Part shown: piece by piece, positions 10,650 through 38,695 of the stretch
How the letters are laid out: each line of letters begins with the position of its first letter
Numbering within the stretch: position 1 is the stretch's first letter
Assembly: GCF_030936135.1 (NCBI RefSeq)
Contig: NC_082600.1
Location: 27,349,943 to 27,413,942, forward strand
Length of the DNA stretch: 64,000 nt
Origin: Gavia stellata
Taxonomy: Eukaryota > Chordata > Aves > Gaviiformes > Gaviidae
Reading direction: 5' to 3'
The notes under the pieces: model-generated
Seen by the model: only the letters and a program-made list of their open reading frames with translations
The model's database searches: none
Told to the model about the DNA's origin: nothing
Position numbers and translations under genes: made by a program

Positions 10650-13600
10650 AGAGCCCACTGGGGATGCTAGGTGGAGCTGGGTGCCGGCATGGGGCACCCC
10701 CTCGTGTCCCACAGGTTGCAGACAGGCCTCGAGTGGGTGTCACTGCAGCCACGGGACTGTGCCGTTGGCGCAGCCCCTGTGAGCATCTGACCCCTCTTCC
10801 CACTCGCTCCTGCGGGGGCCATGGTCCTTCCCCTGGACTGCTAGTTAGGAGACAGTCACCCTTTCCTCTCCCCTCCCTAAGTGGTACCCGTCCCGTCCTG
10901 TCCCCCCCCCGCAAGGCAATGCTGGTGGGACCCCCGGGCTCATAGGGCTGATGAAGCTCAGCTGTGTTGCCCTTCAAAACCTTCTCGTCTGCCTGCGGGA
11001 GGCACCCAAATGACCGCAGCCTTTCCCCTGCCCTCAGCTCTGGGCAACCTCCTGGACGGGCTTCCATGCAGCCACCCATGCCTGGGCCCTCCGTGGAGCA
11101 GCCTTCCTCCCTGCTATCTCTGCCCTGCTGCCTCCCCAGCCTAATCTCGGGGCCGAGGTCCCCCGCCTTAACTCCCACTCGCACAATGGGTTCATCCCAT
11201 CCCTCGGGCATCACGTGAGGCTGTGCAAACAGCCCGCGCGCCAGGCACCTCACTCCCGCATCGCTGAGCCACCAACGCCAGCTCCACCCCACGTCCTCCT
11301 CAGAAGGCCAGAACCCCTAGAGCTTCCTCCAGGACCTGCCCCAAGCTACACCACCCCAAAACAGGTCCTCGAGGAGCCCCTGTGCTCTTGGGTGTGAGGG
11401 CTGGGTGCATTTTAATGAGAGGGGCACAGCTTGGACAACAGGGAAGAGTTGGGCTCTTCACCAACTGGTCTTGGTGCTTCACGTCCCCTGGTTTGTGTAG
11501 CTCTGGGTGCAGGCAGCATCTGCTTTCCTCTCCCCAGCCTACCCTCGGGGACCAGCCCGGGCCCCACCACAACCCCCTCATGCAGTGAGGGACACGAAAT
11601 AACTCCCGATGTCAGACATGGCAAGGGCTTCCTTCCCTGCGTGCCACGACCTGCAGGGAACCTCACGGTGATCACTCATCTCTGCTGCAGCATTTGGCAA
11701 TGAGAGGGCAGGACGGCTCGTGGAGACACCACGTTTGGATTCTTGTGCAATTTGGGCAGAAAACTAAACATGGACCTTTCAAACCGGGGAATTGTGCCCA
11801 GGTCCCCCTCTTGCTGCCCTCCCTTCCATGGCAGTCTGGGAGCAAGCATCACAGCACACATCAAGGCACACCTTCACTGCCCTGCATCCTACTGCCCCCA
11901 GAAGCACATCCCCCAGAGCATTTTTTCCCACTTCTCTTGTCTCACATCTGAGCCCAGGAGCACAGGGGGAGGCTGGGTGCAGAGTTTGAAAGGAGGAACA
12001 GGCTCCCTGGAAGCTGTGGACTGGCTGCTTGTGAGTCCTCCCAGCCTCAGCTAGGAGCCATTATGCGAGCTGATACCGAACCCCAGTGCTCACAGGGGTC
12101 ACTCTCACTGGACACAGGAAAGCTACAGCGCTAGGAAGAGAGATCTAAACCATCCCCTGGTGAGTTTTTTTCCCCCTCAGGCAATCTTCATATCTCCAAA
12201 GCCAGCTCCACTCTCGATATCAACCTGGCCAGTCCTGGATCTTTTCCCTGGCAGGCTGCTGTTCATATCCACAGCTGCTGAGCTCCCCTTCTCATCCTTC
12301 GTCCTTTTAACTTCTTCGGTTGCAAATGCAAAGCGGTGCTCACAGGGCAGTGAAACACTGGTAAATGCCGGAGTCAGCAGGGTCAGTGATTAACATAGGA
12401 GCTGGAAAACACACAAAGAGACAGCCTGGGCAGTTCTGTTATGCAGATGACTGCACACACCGGCTTCCAGCATATAAACAAGTAGTTAGCATTTTTCTGT
12501 TCCTTGGAGGAGGTTGGTGGGGGGACCAGAGTGCTCCCTGATTTGGTGCAGGATGCTTCAGCATGACAGTAGGCTGTGGAGACCTTTGCAGTTTAGCTCT
12601 GGCTACCAGCTTTTCTGCCTGTTGTGGTTTAACGTGCTTGCTGCAGCCCATCCTCTCTCAGACAAGGCCCAGAGCAAAGGTGCAGAGACATCCAGCTGCG
12701 CGTGGGTCTCTGAGCACCGTGTTTCCAGATGTGCTGGAAGGCAGGTTTTACTGCTCCAAGTTTGGGCACAGAGTCTTGTCCCAGGTCAAGAGCAACCTCC
12801 ATGTTCAGCAGGTAAAATTCTTGTTGGTTTGAACCTCATGAGGAAGGGTGTCCCAAGGACTTGGTGCTGGGTTCTTGTATAAGGTAGGGCTTCCTCTGGC
12901 TCTGTCACTGGAACATGACAATCCCAACAGTGCCACACATGGGGACAACATTCAAACACTCAGTTATCCCCCCCCCAGCAGGAAAACTCCCCAGTCCCAC
13001 CTCCACTCCCACCTAGGGGACCTCCAGGAGTGGAGGGAGTCAGAGTACCCTACCCACTGTAGTGCTGTCCATGGGTGGACCAGAGGAGACCATTCAGATA
13101 GGATGGGATATGGCTGACACACCTGGGGCAGCCAAATGCTATTTGGGGCGGGTCAGACTGTCAAGCAGTTGCCAAAACCACCTCTGGAACTGGAACAGGT
13201 TGACCCAAACTGATCCATCTATGATCTATAAATGGGCTAAATTGACGTGTCCATCCCCCTAAAGCCATTGCCGGTGCCCTGGCTTCTGTTTTTCTCATCT
13301 TTCTCCCTCCAGAGCACTGCAGAATCCGAATCCAAGTGCTGGCATCCCTCTGGGGAGTCAGGGGAGCTGGGACTGCTGAGGGGCTGGCAGGACTGAGAGC
13401 ATGGGGGCTTCTAGGAGGGTCCTAAGTGTTTGCTGTCTTGGCTGGGTTTCTCCCCTGTGCCTGGCATTGCTCCAAGAGGAAAGAGCAATGAGCAGAGCTC
13501 GCAGCCTGAGTTGGCAACAGAAATAGGTTTGCTGCAGCTACATCTGCCCACCAGTCTTAGCGGGAAGGAAGGTCAAGTGGTTCTGGTGTGACTACGCCCA

Positions 13601-16600
13601 ACAGGGACCTGGAAAACATGGAGTCTGCCCCAATTTTTGCAGTAACTTGTTCAAACTGAATGACAGAAATCCTGTTTTGGGGTTCACATTGTCTGGTATT
13701 TCTCATTCTCAGCGCTGAAACCATCTCTGAACCCACTGCCTCGTGCCTGTGCTGAAGCCCTTAAAGGGATGCTCAGATAGACAGACCGCTGGGCTCTGCG
13801 GAGAGGTCCCGTGAGGCACCCTCATGTCTGTGCGTGCCCCAGAACAATGCTGAGCACCAGAAGACAGACGATTTTGTTCAGTTCTGCTTACATCATACGG
13901 AGAGGGAGAGTGACAAACTATAGGGAGTTTTCAGCCAGGAGCAATGGAGCTGGAGTGATTGAATTATAGGAGACGATGCGAGGAGCAAAATCTATTTAGT
14001 GGTGCTGAAGTGAGAACTGGCAGGAAGGTACAGCTGAGTGCATCAACCTCAGCGAGTGAGAGAGCAGTTAACAGGGGTGACTTCAGCTGTGTGACTAAGG
14101 ACAGAGGGATGGCACAGAGGGCAGAAGAATGTGGCCTGAACTTTAGGACAGCTTGGCGGCAAGGCTCAGCCAGGCGTTTCATCTTCCAAGGGAAGTGGGG
14201 AGCTGGCCTGGGCACTAGGTCCCATCTTGGACAAGAGACCGGAGACCCCTAAGGCTCTCCCACAGCCTGTCACCCTCTTCCTCTGCAGTGACTCAGAGCT
14301 CGGGGTCCTTCCCCTTCCTCCAGCACCCCTCAGTGCCACCTCCCTCCCATCCCGTAGAGAACACCCAGAACCCCCATGGCTGTTCTCTTGTCTCTGACAT
14401 AAGATCCCTCCTTGTGGGACCAGGGGACCTCAGTGCTGTCCCCTGAGCATCACCCAGGGTACCCTGTCCCTCTCCTAACGGTGGCTGCCTCCCAGTTCGT
14501 CTTCTAGGTGGTGTTCAGGACTGACCATTCTAATGCACCAGGAGTACACAGAAGAGTCAGGTCTGCCTGTCCTCCGCCCTGGGGTAGTGGAGCCCTGACA
14601 GTAGGTCGCACCTCTAATTCTCCTCTGCTTCGCTCAGGGCTCTTTTCCCTTCTGGCTTCTGTCCAGCTGGGCTCCCTCTTCCTTCCCGCTCTGTGAGATG
14701 GGAGGGAAGGTTTGAACTTGGTGCCGGCACTGTGCCCTTGTTCCCTGAGGCTCCCTGAGGCTCCTGGGCAGAAGGGAGGGAATTAAGCATGAAGCACCAA
14801 GTGCAGTACCACAGCGCTGGGCAAGGACTGGGAGTCTTGGCCACATCCTGGGGTCCCAGCAGTAGGTGGGAGGAGTGGGGGAGAGCCAGGAACTGCAGGA
14901 GATTCAAAGTCAAGATCAAAGCGTTTCCCTCTGAAGCCCTAACACTCTCCTCCCCTCCCACTTGCACATAAAAGCACTCTGCCCTCAGCAGGCTCTCCGC
15001 TGGGGAGGGTGGGTGGAGGAGGGGGCTGCTTTCCCCCTCGCTTTTCCTGTGTTACTAATAACTCTTCCCAGAGGTGAAATGGTGAAAATCCTTCCACCCC
15101 TCCTCCCGCATGCCTGCTTCTTGACCAGATCCAAAGGGCCTGAAGCCATTTCAATGACTGTGAGTTCATGGCGGACCTGGCCTGCTTTGGGGTGTTACCA
15201 GCTGCTGCTGGCACCTGGGAGATGCAGCAAGCAAAGCCTTTGAAGTGTACAGTAGAAAGACACTGTTAGAGGCAAAGCATGAGGAAGGAGGATTGAAAAG
15301 AAAGCAGAGCAGTTTGGCCCACAGGAGGGGGAAAGGCTAATTAAGGCACAGCGCATGGAGGAGGAAAAGGCAGAATCATTAAGATATCACAGCAGGAGCT
15401 GCTGGTGGGGCTCCATGAAGGTTTAAGCCACACTGAGCCTGGCCTCTGCTGTTTGCTCCCCCTTGGATCTCCATTCCCACCCTCCATTTTAGGGTGGCAC
15501 AGGAGTGTGTGTGTGTGGGGGGGGGGGGGGTGTCTCTGTCAGTCAGTTCAGGTTGCTGATCCAGCTGAAAATGAGTTTGTTTAGTTCATACCCTAATACA
15601 GACAGCTGAAAATCAGGATGGGAGTCTCCATTAGGTCTTCCCTATTAATGATCAGAGAGAGGGCTAAAGCTTGCAAATGATCCCAAACTGAAGAAGCTGC
15701 AAGCTCCAGTGGGGACAGGCACATACAAAGAGGCTAGAGACTGGAAACATGGGCAGGAAACGGCAGATTCAGTTTTGGAAAGCCTGGGAAGGCGATATTC
15801 TTCTGGCAGTGCTTCATTACGCAACATCGCACAAACCCGGCAGCATTAAGAAAGACCTGGGATGGGAAACCCGAGCGAAAGCAAGCTGCAGAGTCAAGGA
15901 TGCAGTTTTGTGTTTCTTTCGGTGGTCACGGCAGCTGCTGCTTGTTTCAGAGAGCGCCCAGGGCCACTTACCCCCCAAAGGCACTGAAAGATGAGTTTGT
16001 CAGGCTGCTCCCTACAACCCAGCTACAGGCCAGCAGGCAGAGAGGGATGGGAGGGAAGTGACAGCACAGGGGGGCAGTGGGGACTGCCAGGAGACAGGGG
16101 CTGGGAGGCCGGGGATGCAGGAGGATCTGGACGGGGGCTTCCCCCCACCGGTCCTGGGCAGGGGGAAAAAGGCATCGGACAGCAGACAAGGGAGGACGGG
16201 GGATGGGATGTTTCACACCTAGCAAGCAGGAGCAGATGGGGCTGGGGTTAAACACCACAAAGCATTAACTTGCACTGTCACAAGAAGCCGGGGGGTTAGC
16301 AAGCCATGCCCAGCTCTCCCTTCCCTGGGTCCACGGATGACTGTTTAGTGACTACTGGTTAGCAATGCAGAGGGGGTTTCTGTTGGGTCTGTAGCTAGTC
16401 AGGGAGCTGAGATATGGCCCTGCAGTGTAAACAGAGCCATACCACCCTGCGCAAGTTGTGATTCCCCAGTCCTTTCCCAAGCCCTGCCCCCAGGCACACT
16501 ATAAAATGGCCATGCTGTTTGCTGGGGGAGAAACGTGAGAAGTAGAGCTGGAGTGTTGTAAAAGATGTAAATGTGTCAGTGCTGAGAGCAGCTCTGAGAG

Positions 16601-18180
16601 TCTAGGGCACAGCCTCGGCAGGGGGATGGAGAGGCACTGAGAAGGCACTTCTCTGTTGTTCTTGATCTTGGCTGTCTTAGGAGGGGTCCCAGGAAGAATC
16701 CTGGAGTAGATTCACTAAAGTGAGCTCACAGCATGTGCTTTATCATGTGGCGGTCGTGGGGTGACAGGGACAGGACAAAGACCAGGGAGGAGAAGGAGGT
16801 AGGAGGAAGGGTTTGGGATCGACAGTTGTGGCCATGTCATCTCTGTGTCAGATCCCCTGTCTCCCTTGGTGCTGGGAAGCCATTTCATCAGCAGGGGAGT
16901 GAAGGGGAGGAATATCCCCTTGCCATAAGGTGGGTGAGGGAGCAAAGGCGTCAGTTCAGTCCCAGTAACCACTGACATGGTGACACACACAATTGCAGCA
17001 GCTGCAATACTGCACCGTGAGAGGATGTGACTGCCTGGGAGCAAACGTCACCCAGGTCTGATGCAACAGCTGAGAAAAAACCCGATCCTTTTAACATAAA
17101 AATTAGTCACCGCTGAGGTCAGGTTTTCAGAGGGCTGATCTCTGCCCTCTGGAGCTTAACCTTTAGGTATGACTGATAGCATTGTGAATTCCAGCAGTAA
17201 AAGAGCTGAGAGAAGGGAGATGAGGGCAAGGAGAAAGGGACACCACTGAGGAAACAGACCGATGCGCCTTCTTTCATCCCTGAGCGTGTATACTCTGATT
17301 TTGTGTTTTGAAGTACTTGGACCCATGAGCAGATAGCAGCAGAGCGAAGATGAGGGAGACAAGACTGAGGGAGAAGGAGAGGGCTGGGAGGTGAGGAACT
17401 GCCAGGAGAATGAAGCTACTTGGTGTTTGGGAAGAGGGACCTAAGGGTTACGTGCAGAAGCCCAAAGACTCTGCAGAAGAAGCAGCATAAACAGGATGGT
17501 AGGTATGAGAGCTGCTTGAGGAAGGAAGGCACTCCAGCTTGTAGGATTCCTCATCTCTTATCATCAGACTTGTCCAGAAATTTACTTGTGCTGAAACATT
17601 TCATAGCCCAGAGTTCAAGTGACTATCCAAACCTGGAAAAAAAATAGCGGGTTTCTGTATTAAACTTGGGATCATTGAGAAGCCAGAGAAGGTCAATTCA
17701 CTGACACAGCCCATTGCTGCTTTCTTGAAGTCCCTCTCTACTCCACTCAGATTTTCACTCTGCCCCACTTGCTTTCATGCAGGAGAGTGGGGAGCACACA
17801 CTGTCATTCACCATCACGGTGGGGATCGCTGCTTTATCCCGAGGTCCCTGCCTGAGAAATCCCCTGCAGACAGTGACCACCACAAGTTGTGTGTCCTTTT
17901 GAAGCAACCCCAAACTTCACTGCCTGCCCCAAAATAACCCAAACCTGCAGGAATCAGCCCTGCTCCTCCTTTCCCATGTCCCCTGTGACAAGTGGGCAAT
18001 GCCCGCTGCCCACAGGGACCGTCCCTCAGCCTCTGGGGTCCCCAGAGGGAGCAGCTCGTGCTTGTCCAGCACCTTCCTCAGGAGAAGAGACGGCAGTGCC
18101 CTATTTCTCCTGCCGTGCTGCCTGCGGCAGCCAGGACGTGGCTCGGCCTGGAGCCTGCCTGGCAGCCATGGCCCTGCCAA
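10650..18180. other. Intergenic region between divergent VRTN and ABCD4
   Basis: I find no exon with conserved coding sequence on either strand in these 7.5 kb. A GT microsatellite merging into a 14-base G run lies at 15505-15530. A small AT-rich segment near 15340-15400 carries a GCTAATTAAGG-type homeodomain core. The region could hold enhancers for either gene, but nothing in it can be called from sequence alone. Confidence 0.6.
15505..15530. repeat. GT microsatellite fused to a poly-G run
   Basis: This is (GT)6 followed by 14 uninterrupted G residues. It is a simple-sequence tract and probably length-variable. Confidence 0.9.
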
Positions 18181-18430
18181 GCCACAGCCTCCGGGCCTCT
18201 GCCCCGGCTGGCGCTGAGCGCAGCCGTCCGGGACACCGCAGCTCAGCCAGCGGGACGGCTGTGTAAGTAGGTAGCCGGTGAGGAGGCGATAAGGGACGCG
18301 AGCACACTCCGCAGCCCCGGGGCGCCCGCCGGGCCCTGCGCGGGGCGGTCGCGGGTCCGTGAGGAGGCGGCGGGTGCGTGAGGAGGCCGCGGGGCGGGCG
18401 GCGCCGACCGCTCCCCCCACCCGCCCGGTG

Positions 18431-18486
18431 CCGCCAGGGGGCGCTGTGTCCCGCGGACAGCGCGGCGCCTCGCCAGGGGGCGCTCC
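18431..18486 (+). promoter_or_regulatory. Twin CTCF-like motifs, same orientation
   Basis: The 13-mer GCCAGGGGGCGCT occurs exactly twice, at 18433-18445 and 18472-18484. Both copies are in the same direction, 39 bases apart. The first copy, with flanks, reads CCGCCAGGGGGCGCTG, a close match to the CTCF consensus. Binding is inferred from the motif. Confidence 0.6.
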
Positions 18487-18620
18487 CGCTCGGTCGCCTG
18501 CGGGGAGAGGCGGCGCTGGCGGGCGGGATCTCTATGGTGACGGCGCACCCGGAAGCGCTCGGCAGCGGCACCCCCTGCCCGGGCGGGCTGTGCGGGGCTC
18601 ATGCACGGCGAGGAGAGGTG

Positions 18621-18632
18621 ATGAATATTCAT
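18621..18632. promoter_or_regulatory. 12-base palindrome of the MORE (Oct/POU dimer) type
   Basis: ATGAATATTCAT is a perfect palindrome standing alone in a CpG island, 65 bases upstream of the ABCD4 start codon. It fits the ATG(A/C)ATAT(T/G)CAT form bound by POU-factor homodimers. Binding is inference. Confidence 0.4.
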
Positions 18633-18696
18633 GTTGTACCGTCCGGGGAGGCGGGGCCTCGCCCGGGCGGGTCCGGGCGGGTCCGGCCGCGCGCTG

Positions 18697-33995
<15,299 letters not shown>

Positions 33996-34605
33996 AAAAC
34001 ATGCCCTTGTCTGGCCAGCCTCAGAACCTGCACACGTGTCGGAGAGCTCCGAATAGCAGACATGGAGCTGCTGAGCCAGCAGCTGTCAACAAGGGATTCA
34101 TCCAGTGCAAGACCAGTTCTGGATTTTGCTGATGGACACAGAGCCAAGTCTGAACTCATGGTGTGGGGTTTTGCCAGGAGCAGGCACATCTATGCCATCC
34201 TTCTCCCAGCCCCCTTCTTCTGCCTCCCTACCTCTGATGGGGGAAAGGGCTGAACTGCTAGGCTGCTCAAAGAGAAGATGCTGCCTCATGGGGTTTGTAG
34301 AAGCAATGGCCAGGGGAACTTCCACTTGTCCAGGATGCAGTGGTAAGAGGCTAGGATGCAGCCTCCTCTTCTGCCCTCTGTGCCTCGCTGGGACCTCTGT
34401 CTCTTTGATGCATAGCTCTGCAGAACAGACTTCTAGACCTGTGTCTCTGTTGAGGGTTTTGGTCCCCAGCAGGAGCCAAGGGATACACTGTAAGGGGAGG
34501 AGAATGCTGGCACAGAGAAGGGGCATGTCTCTTCTCTCCTTATGACACAGGGTTACAGGTCAAAGGAACATTTTTGTATTAAAATCTGAGGCTTGTTTTC
34601 CAACA
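33996..34605 (+). other. ABCD4: ABCD4 3' untranslated region
   Basis: This runs from the ABCD4 stop codon to just past an ATTAAA signal at 34578-34583, which is followed by a GT-rich GCTTGTTTTCC element. It ends about 400 bases before the last exon of the convergent ACSS1-like pseudogene. Confidence 0.6.
34578..34583 (+). terminator. ABCD4: ABCD4 poly(A) signal (ATTAAA)
   Basis: This common signal variant lies about 580 bases past the stop codon and is followed by a T/GT-rich downstream element. Confidence 0.55.
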
Positions 34606-37600
34606 ATGTTTATGAAGAAGAGTCAGTATTTGTTAACTAGACTGCTGTATCTTTTCCTTCTGGGGTTTGCTTTGGAGGAGATGCTTGCATATTGGCAGTG
34701 GTCCTGGACTAGACTTGCTGAAGAGCAGACCAGGAGTAATATACCTATCCAGGGCTGGGCATCCTGCCCTGCTGCTACCTCCGCAGCTACTGCAAGGCAC
34801 AAGGAGTGCCAAGGAGGGCTTTTGGCCCTCTGCTTTTAGGGGAGGAAACAGAACTTGCCTCCCTTTAGTGTTCTGCCTATGATGAGTCATATTCTCTCCC
34901 CTGCCTCCCATAGGTGTTTGGAGACAGAGGTTTTGAGGGTCTCTGTGCTGTGGAGAGGTCACTCTGAGACTACAGTGGAGGTACGGTCTCTGAACACTTG
35001 CTGGGCACCAGTTGCTTATTGACATTTCTGGATGTGGCCCTGGTTCTGCAGTGAAGGAGCAGGACATGGCTGTTGGCAGAGCCAAGCTAGCAGCTCTTCT
35101 GCCCCTCCACCAAGCACTTGCATCCCTCTGTTATGCTGCATGGCTTCATGGTCATCCAGGATGGTTAGGTCCCCGAGCTCATTGGCCTTGTCCTCCACAA
35201 TTTTCCTTAGCAGCTGATGCATAATCTTTCCTGAGCATGTCTTGGGCAGCTGCTCTGTGACCTGTGATGGAGAGGAGCAGAACTAAGACTGAGGAAAAGG
35301 GGTTGGCCAGGCTGCTGGGGTGGGTGTTGGACCAGCCTGCACACGTTACCTGAAGGTACTCTGGAGCCGCGTACTTAGCGATCTTCTTTGGATCAGCTGC
35401 CGTAGCTCAGCAGCAAGAGTCTCCTGCATGTAGCCACTGTCCTTCTTCAGCACAACAAATGCATAGGCTCCTGGCAGAAGGACCACCAGGTTACTGAGCA
35501 CCATGTCCAGCATGCTCCTGGGAGCCTGCCTGGACTTAGTGCCAGGAGAGGTCCTCTCTGCTGGTAGCCTCAGGGTATGCTGTGTAGCCTGAGCTGCAGT
35601 GCTTTTGGCCATGTTGCTGCTGCTGCCACCTTATGCAAAGCCCGGCTGGTCTCATGTGTAGATTGTGATGGCTGTGCCAAGATCCCTGCTAACATTGGCA
35701 TAGTGTTGCTACCGGGAGTTGGTGTGACAGTGCCACTTCCCACTGCAGTGCAGTAGCCCCAACAGAGATGTTTCAGGGGCAGGAAAGCAATTATCTTACC
35801 TTCTCCCTTGATCTTATGTGGGTAGCCGATGAGAGCAGACTTTGCCACTGCCACGTGGTGATTCTGGAAGAGAACAGGGCTGGGGTTGGGCTCAGTGCTT
35901 TCAGCAGGCTGGCTGCCACCTGGGAGCTGCCCTGACCCAGCTTGGCTGCTGCAGCCCATGGTAATGCGGAGAGATAAGGAAAGGTCCTCAGATGGCCTCT
36001 GCCCTTTTTCCTTCTTGCCTCAGTAGGTCTGTCTGGAAGCACAAGTCTTCCCCACTGCTCCTGGCTGCTTTAGGCTTGCACCTTCTAGACTCTGTTCTGT
36101 GCCTCCAGGTTGCTCCACCAGGTCCCACAATCTTTACTGGCCCACAGATGCTCCTTCTTAACATGCCTGGCTGCTGCTTTGGGATTCACCCACTTACACC
36201 ATCAACCTTATCAGCCTTTGTCCCTACCTTGCTGCAGAAAGCCAGAATGGGAGGGGAGAGGGTGGGAAGCTGTTCCCACAGGCAGGCTGGGGGTCCAACA
36301 CTGCTCCCTGCTGCTACAGCAGCAGTGTGTTTCTGTCTGGGTATTTCAAAGAGGCTTCCCTGAGCACCACCAGTGTGTCTTTGCTGTCCCCTCAGATGGC
36401 TTTACCTCCTACCCACACCTCTTACCACAACATCCTCCACCTCCACAGTGCCCAGCCAGTGTCCGCTGATGTTAATGATATCGCCAGCTGTCCTATCAGC
36501 TGGTAGTAGCCCTCACTGGTATGATACACACTGTCTCCAGTGAAGAAAACCCCTGCAATGGCCAGTACTGTGCCATAGTCACTTGTTGCAGTGAGCATAT
36601 GAGCTGCTCACCAGCCACATTCTCACCCCACCCCCTCTTCCTCTCTGTTGGCACCAGCACTGGCAGTAGTCTGCTCCTTCCTCAACCGCTCAGGGTGAAC
36701 GTGCCTGCCTGCCTTGTTAGTCTTCTGCCTTTGTTGGTACCTGCTTTGTTATCAGGCTCCTTTCCTCATTCTGCAGCGCGCTGGCTAATGCCCAGCCTGC
36801 CTCATCACCGCAAACAGGGAGCACTTTGCTCCAGCGTAGGTGCCTGTGCTCCTGCTGCTTCTCGCCTTCGCTTCACGTCAAGACACACACACTCTTGGGC
36901 TTGCTCAGTCCCTCTGGATGAGTGACAGATGCCAACAGGGTTTGTAAGAGATGCACCAAGAGACCTCTCTGTGCTTGAGGGGACTGGGGGCAGAAGGACA
37001 AATCCACTGCCCTAAAACCACATGTGATCCAAGGAAGAAGGCTGGTGAGAGAGACCCATTCCCAGGGCAGTACTGAGATGTTGGGCATGGGGAGATGAAG
37101 GGCCTCAACACTGTGGAGGGTCTGTGGAAGAATGAAGCAGCAGTACCAGTTCTCCTGAGTCCTTCCCCCGTGCAGAAAACCAGCAGGCAGACCCAACCAA
37201 ACACCTCTGCAGTGACCTGCCATGTATTTTCCTTACCTGGATAAGGAGTCAGATAGGTTTCCAGAAATCTCTTGTGGTCATTGTAAATGGTTCGTGCTAT
37301 ATCTGGCCAGGCTTGTGAGATGCAAAGAGCGCCAGAGATGTTGTTTTCCAGAAGGATGTTTCCCTGTAAAATAGTTACCTTTTAGTAACTGTAGCTGAGG
37401 GTACCTGGGATGTCTAGTCATTGCCTGTTTAACAACCCTGTCATGGAAATGTCAGGCAAGGCAGTGGGGAGAGTCCTGTGCCCCTGGCTCCAATGGGACA
37501 GGCTCACTCTCTCCCAGCAGATGTCTGCAAACAGCTGCCTACCATGGTGGGATGCAGGGCCCCTCCAGGGAGGCTGGCTGTCCCTGCCCACTTACCTCAC

Positions 37601-38543
37601 CTTGGAAAGACATCTGCCAGGGAACCCAAGCACAGCCCATCCTGTCAGGACAGAGCAAGCCAGAAGACAGCTCCTGCACTAGTTGGAAGAACAGCTTCAC
37701 TGTTAGTCCCTTTCCAGTAAGGAAGGTTGCCATCTAGCAGAGATGAGCAGGAAAGATGCGCTTACAGATCTTCACTCTCCTCAGCAAGTACATGCTGCAA
37801 GTGCCTGGGGGTAAGCAGGCTGAGCCAGTGCCTGGGCTGCAGGTTATAAATGTAGCTTGTCATCCACGAGGGAGGGGCTGATCCCAAAAAAGGGTCTCAT
37901 AGCCATGCCTGGAATGATTTCAGCTCCAGGAGTAGAAGGACAGGGTGAGATACAGATGCCTCCTGTTTCTGAAGCAAAAGAAACTGTAATGCTCATCAAA
38001 GTCAGGGACAAGAGGAGAGCTGGGTAGCACTGCTTGGCCAACAGCCTTTGCCCTGGCCCTCACTAGAGGAACAGGGAGAAACTGCTTCACCCCTGGAGAA
38101 GCAGCAGTGGCTTCCTAACCAGAGGAAAAGACTCTTCCCTTCACAGCTCTCCGCTGGGCCCAGCCTGTGGTCTGCTCCTGCGGCAGCAGAACCATTGCTG
38201 CCTGTGTCCTGGCATCAAGCCACCAGCTCCCTGCCTGCTGCAGGTCTCACAGGGTGGCTGTGGCATGTCCCAGCTCCCCTGAGACACCTCACTCCCCAGG
38301 GTTAAGATGGACAGGAGTGGTCTCAAAAAGGACTGTGGCGCCACCATTGCAGAGAGGGCCATAGACCATATAGGTATGCCCCGTGATCCAGCCAATGTCT
38401 GCCACACAGACAAAGATGTCCCTGTCCTGGTAGTCAAACATGTACTGTGCAAGAGAGGAGAGGCAGTGAGGGGTACAGCCTGGGCCTGCCCTCCTGGCAA
38501 GGGGGACAAGTGGGAGCAGTGTACCCTCTCTCAGCCCTAACAT

Positions 38544-38598
38544 TATTCACAGAATCACTAAGGTTGGAAAAGACCTGTAAGATCATCAAGTCCAACCA
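38544..38598 (-). mobile_element. CR1 LINE 3'-end fragment
   Basis: Read on the minus strand, this matches the well-known CR1 3' terminus: GGTTGGACTTGATGATCTT, then CTTTTCCAACC, ending in an ATTCTGTG-like octamer. Only about 55 bases are recognisable. It lies about 100 bases upstream of exon 6 of the ACSS1-like pseudogene. CR1 is the dominant LINE of birds and other reptiles, which supports the host assignment. Confidence 0.8.
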
Positions 38599-38599
38599 T

Positions 38600-38695
38600 A
38601 AAAAAAAAAAAAACCAAACCAAAACAAAACACACCCACCCACAAACCACAAAATACACCACAACCCACACCAAAACAACCCACCCACACCACACA
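38600..38695 (+). repeat. Strand-asymmetric A/C-only tract
   Basis: There are 96 bases made of A and C alone except for one T at 38654. It starts as poly-A, passes through CAAA and ACCC-type units, and abuts the CR1 fragment. It looks like simple sequence grown at or beside the CR1 insertion. Confidence 0.75.

Noticed and set aside
10248-11292. Long minus-strand open frames (154 and 255 codons) in and beside the VRTN CpG island
   Set aside because: They are Gly/Arg/Pro-rich with overlapping frames on both strands. GC-rich islands lack stop codons by composition, and there is no recognisable domain.
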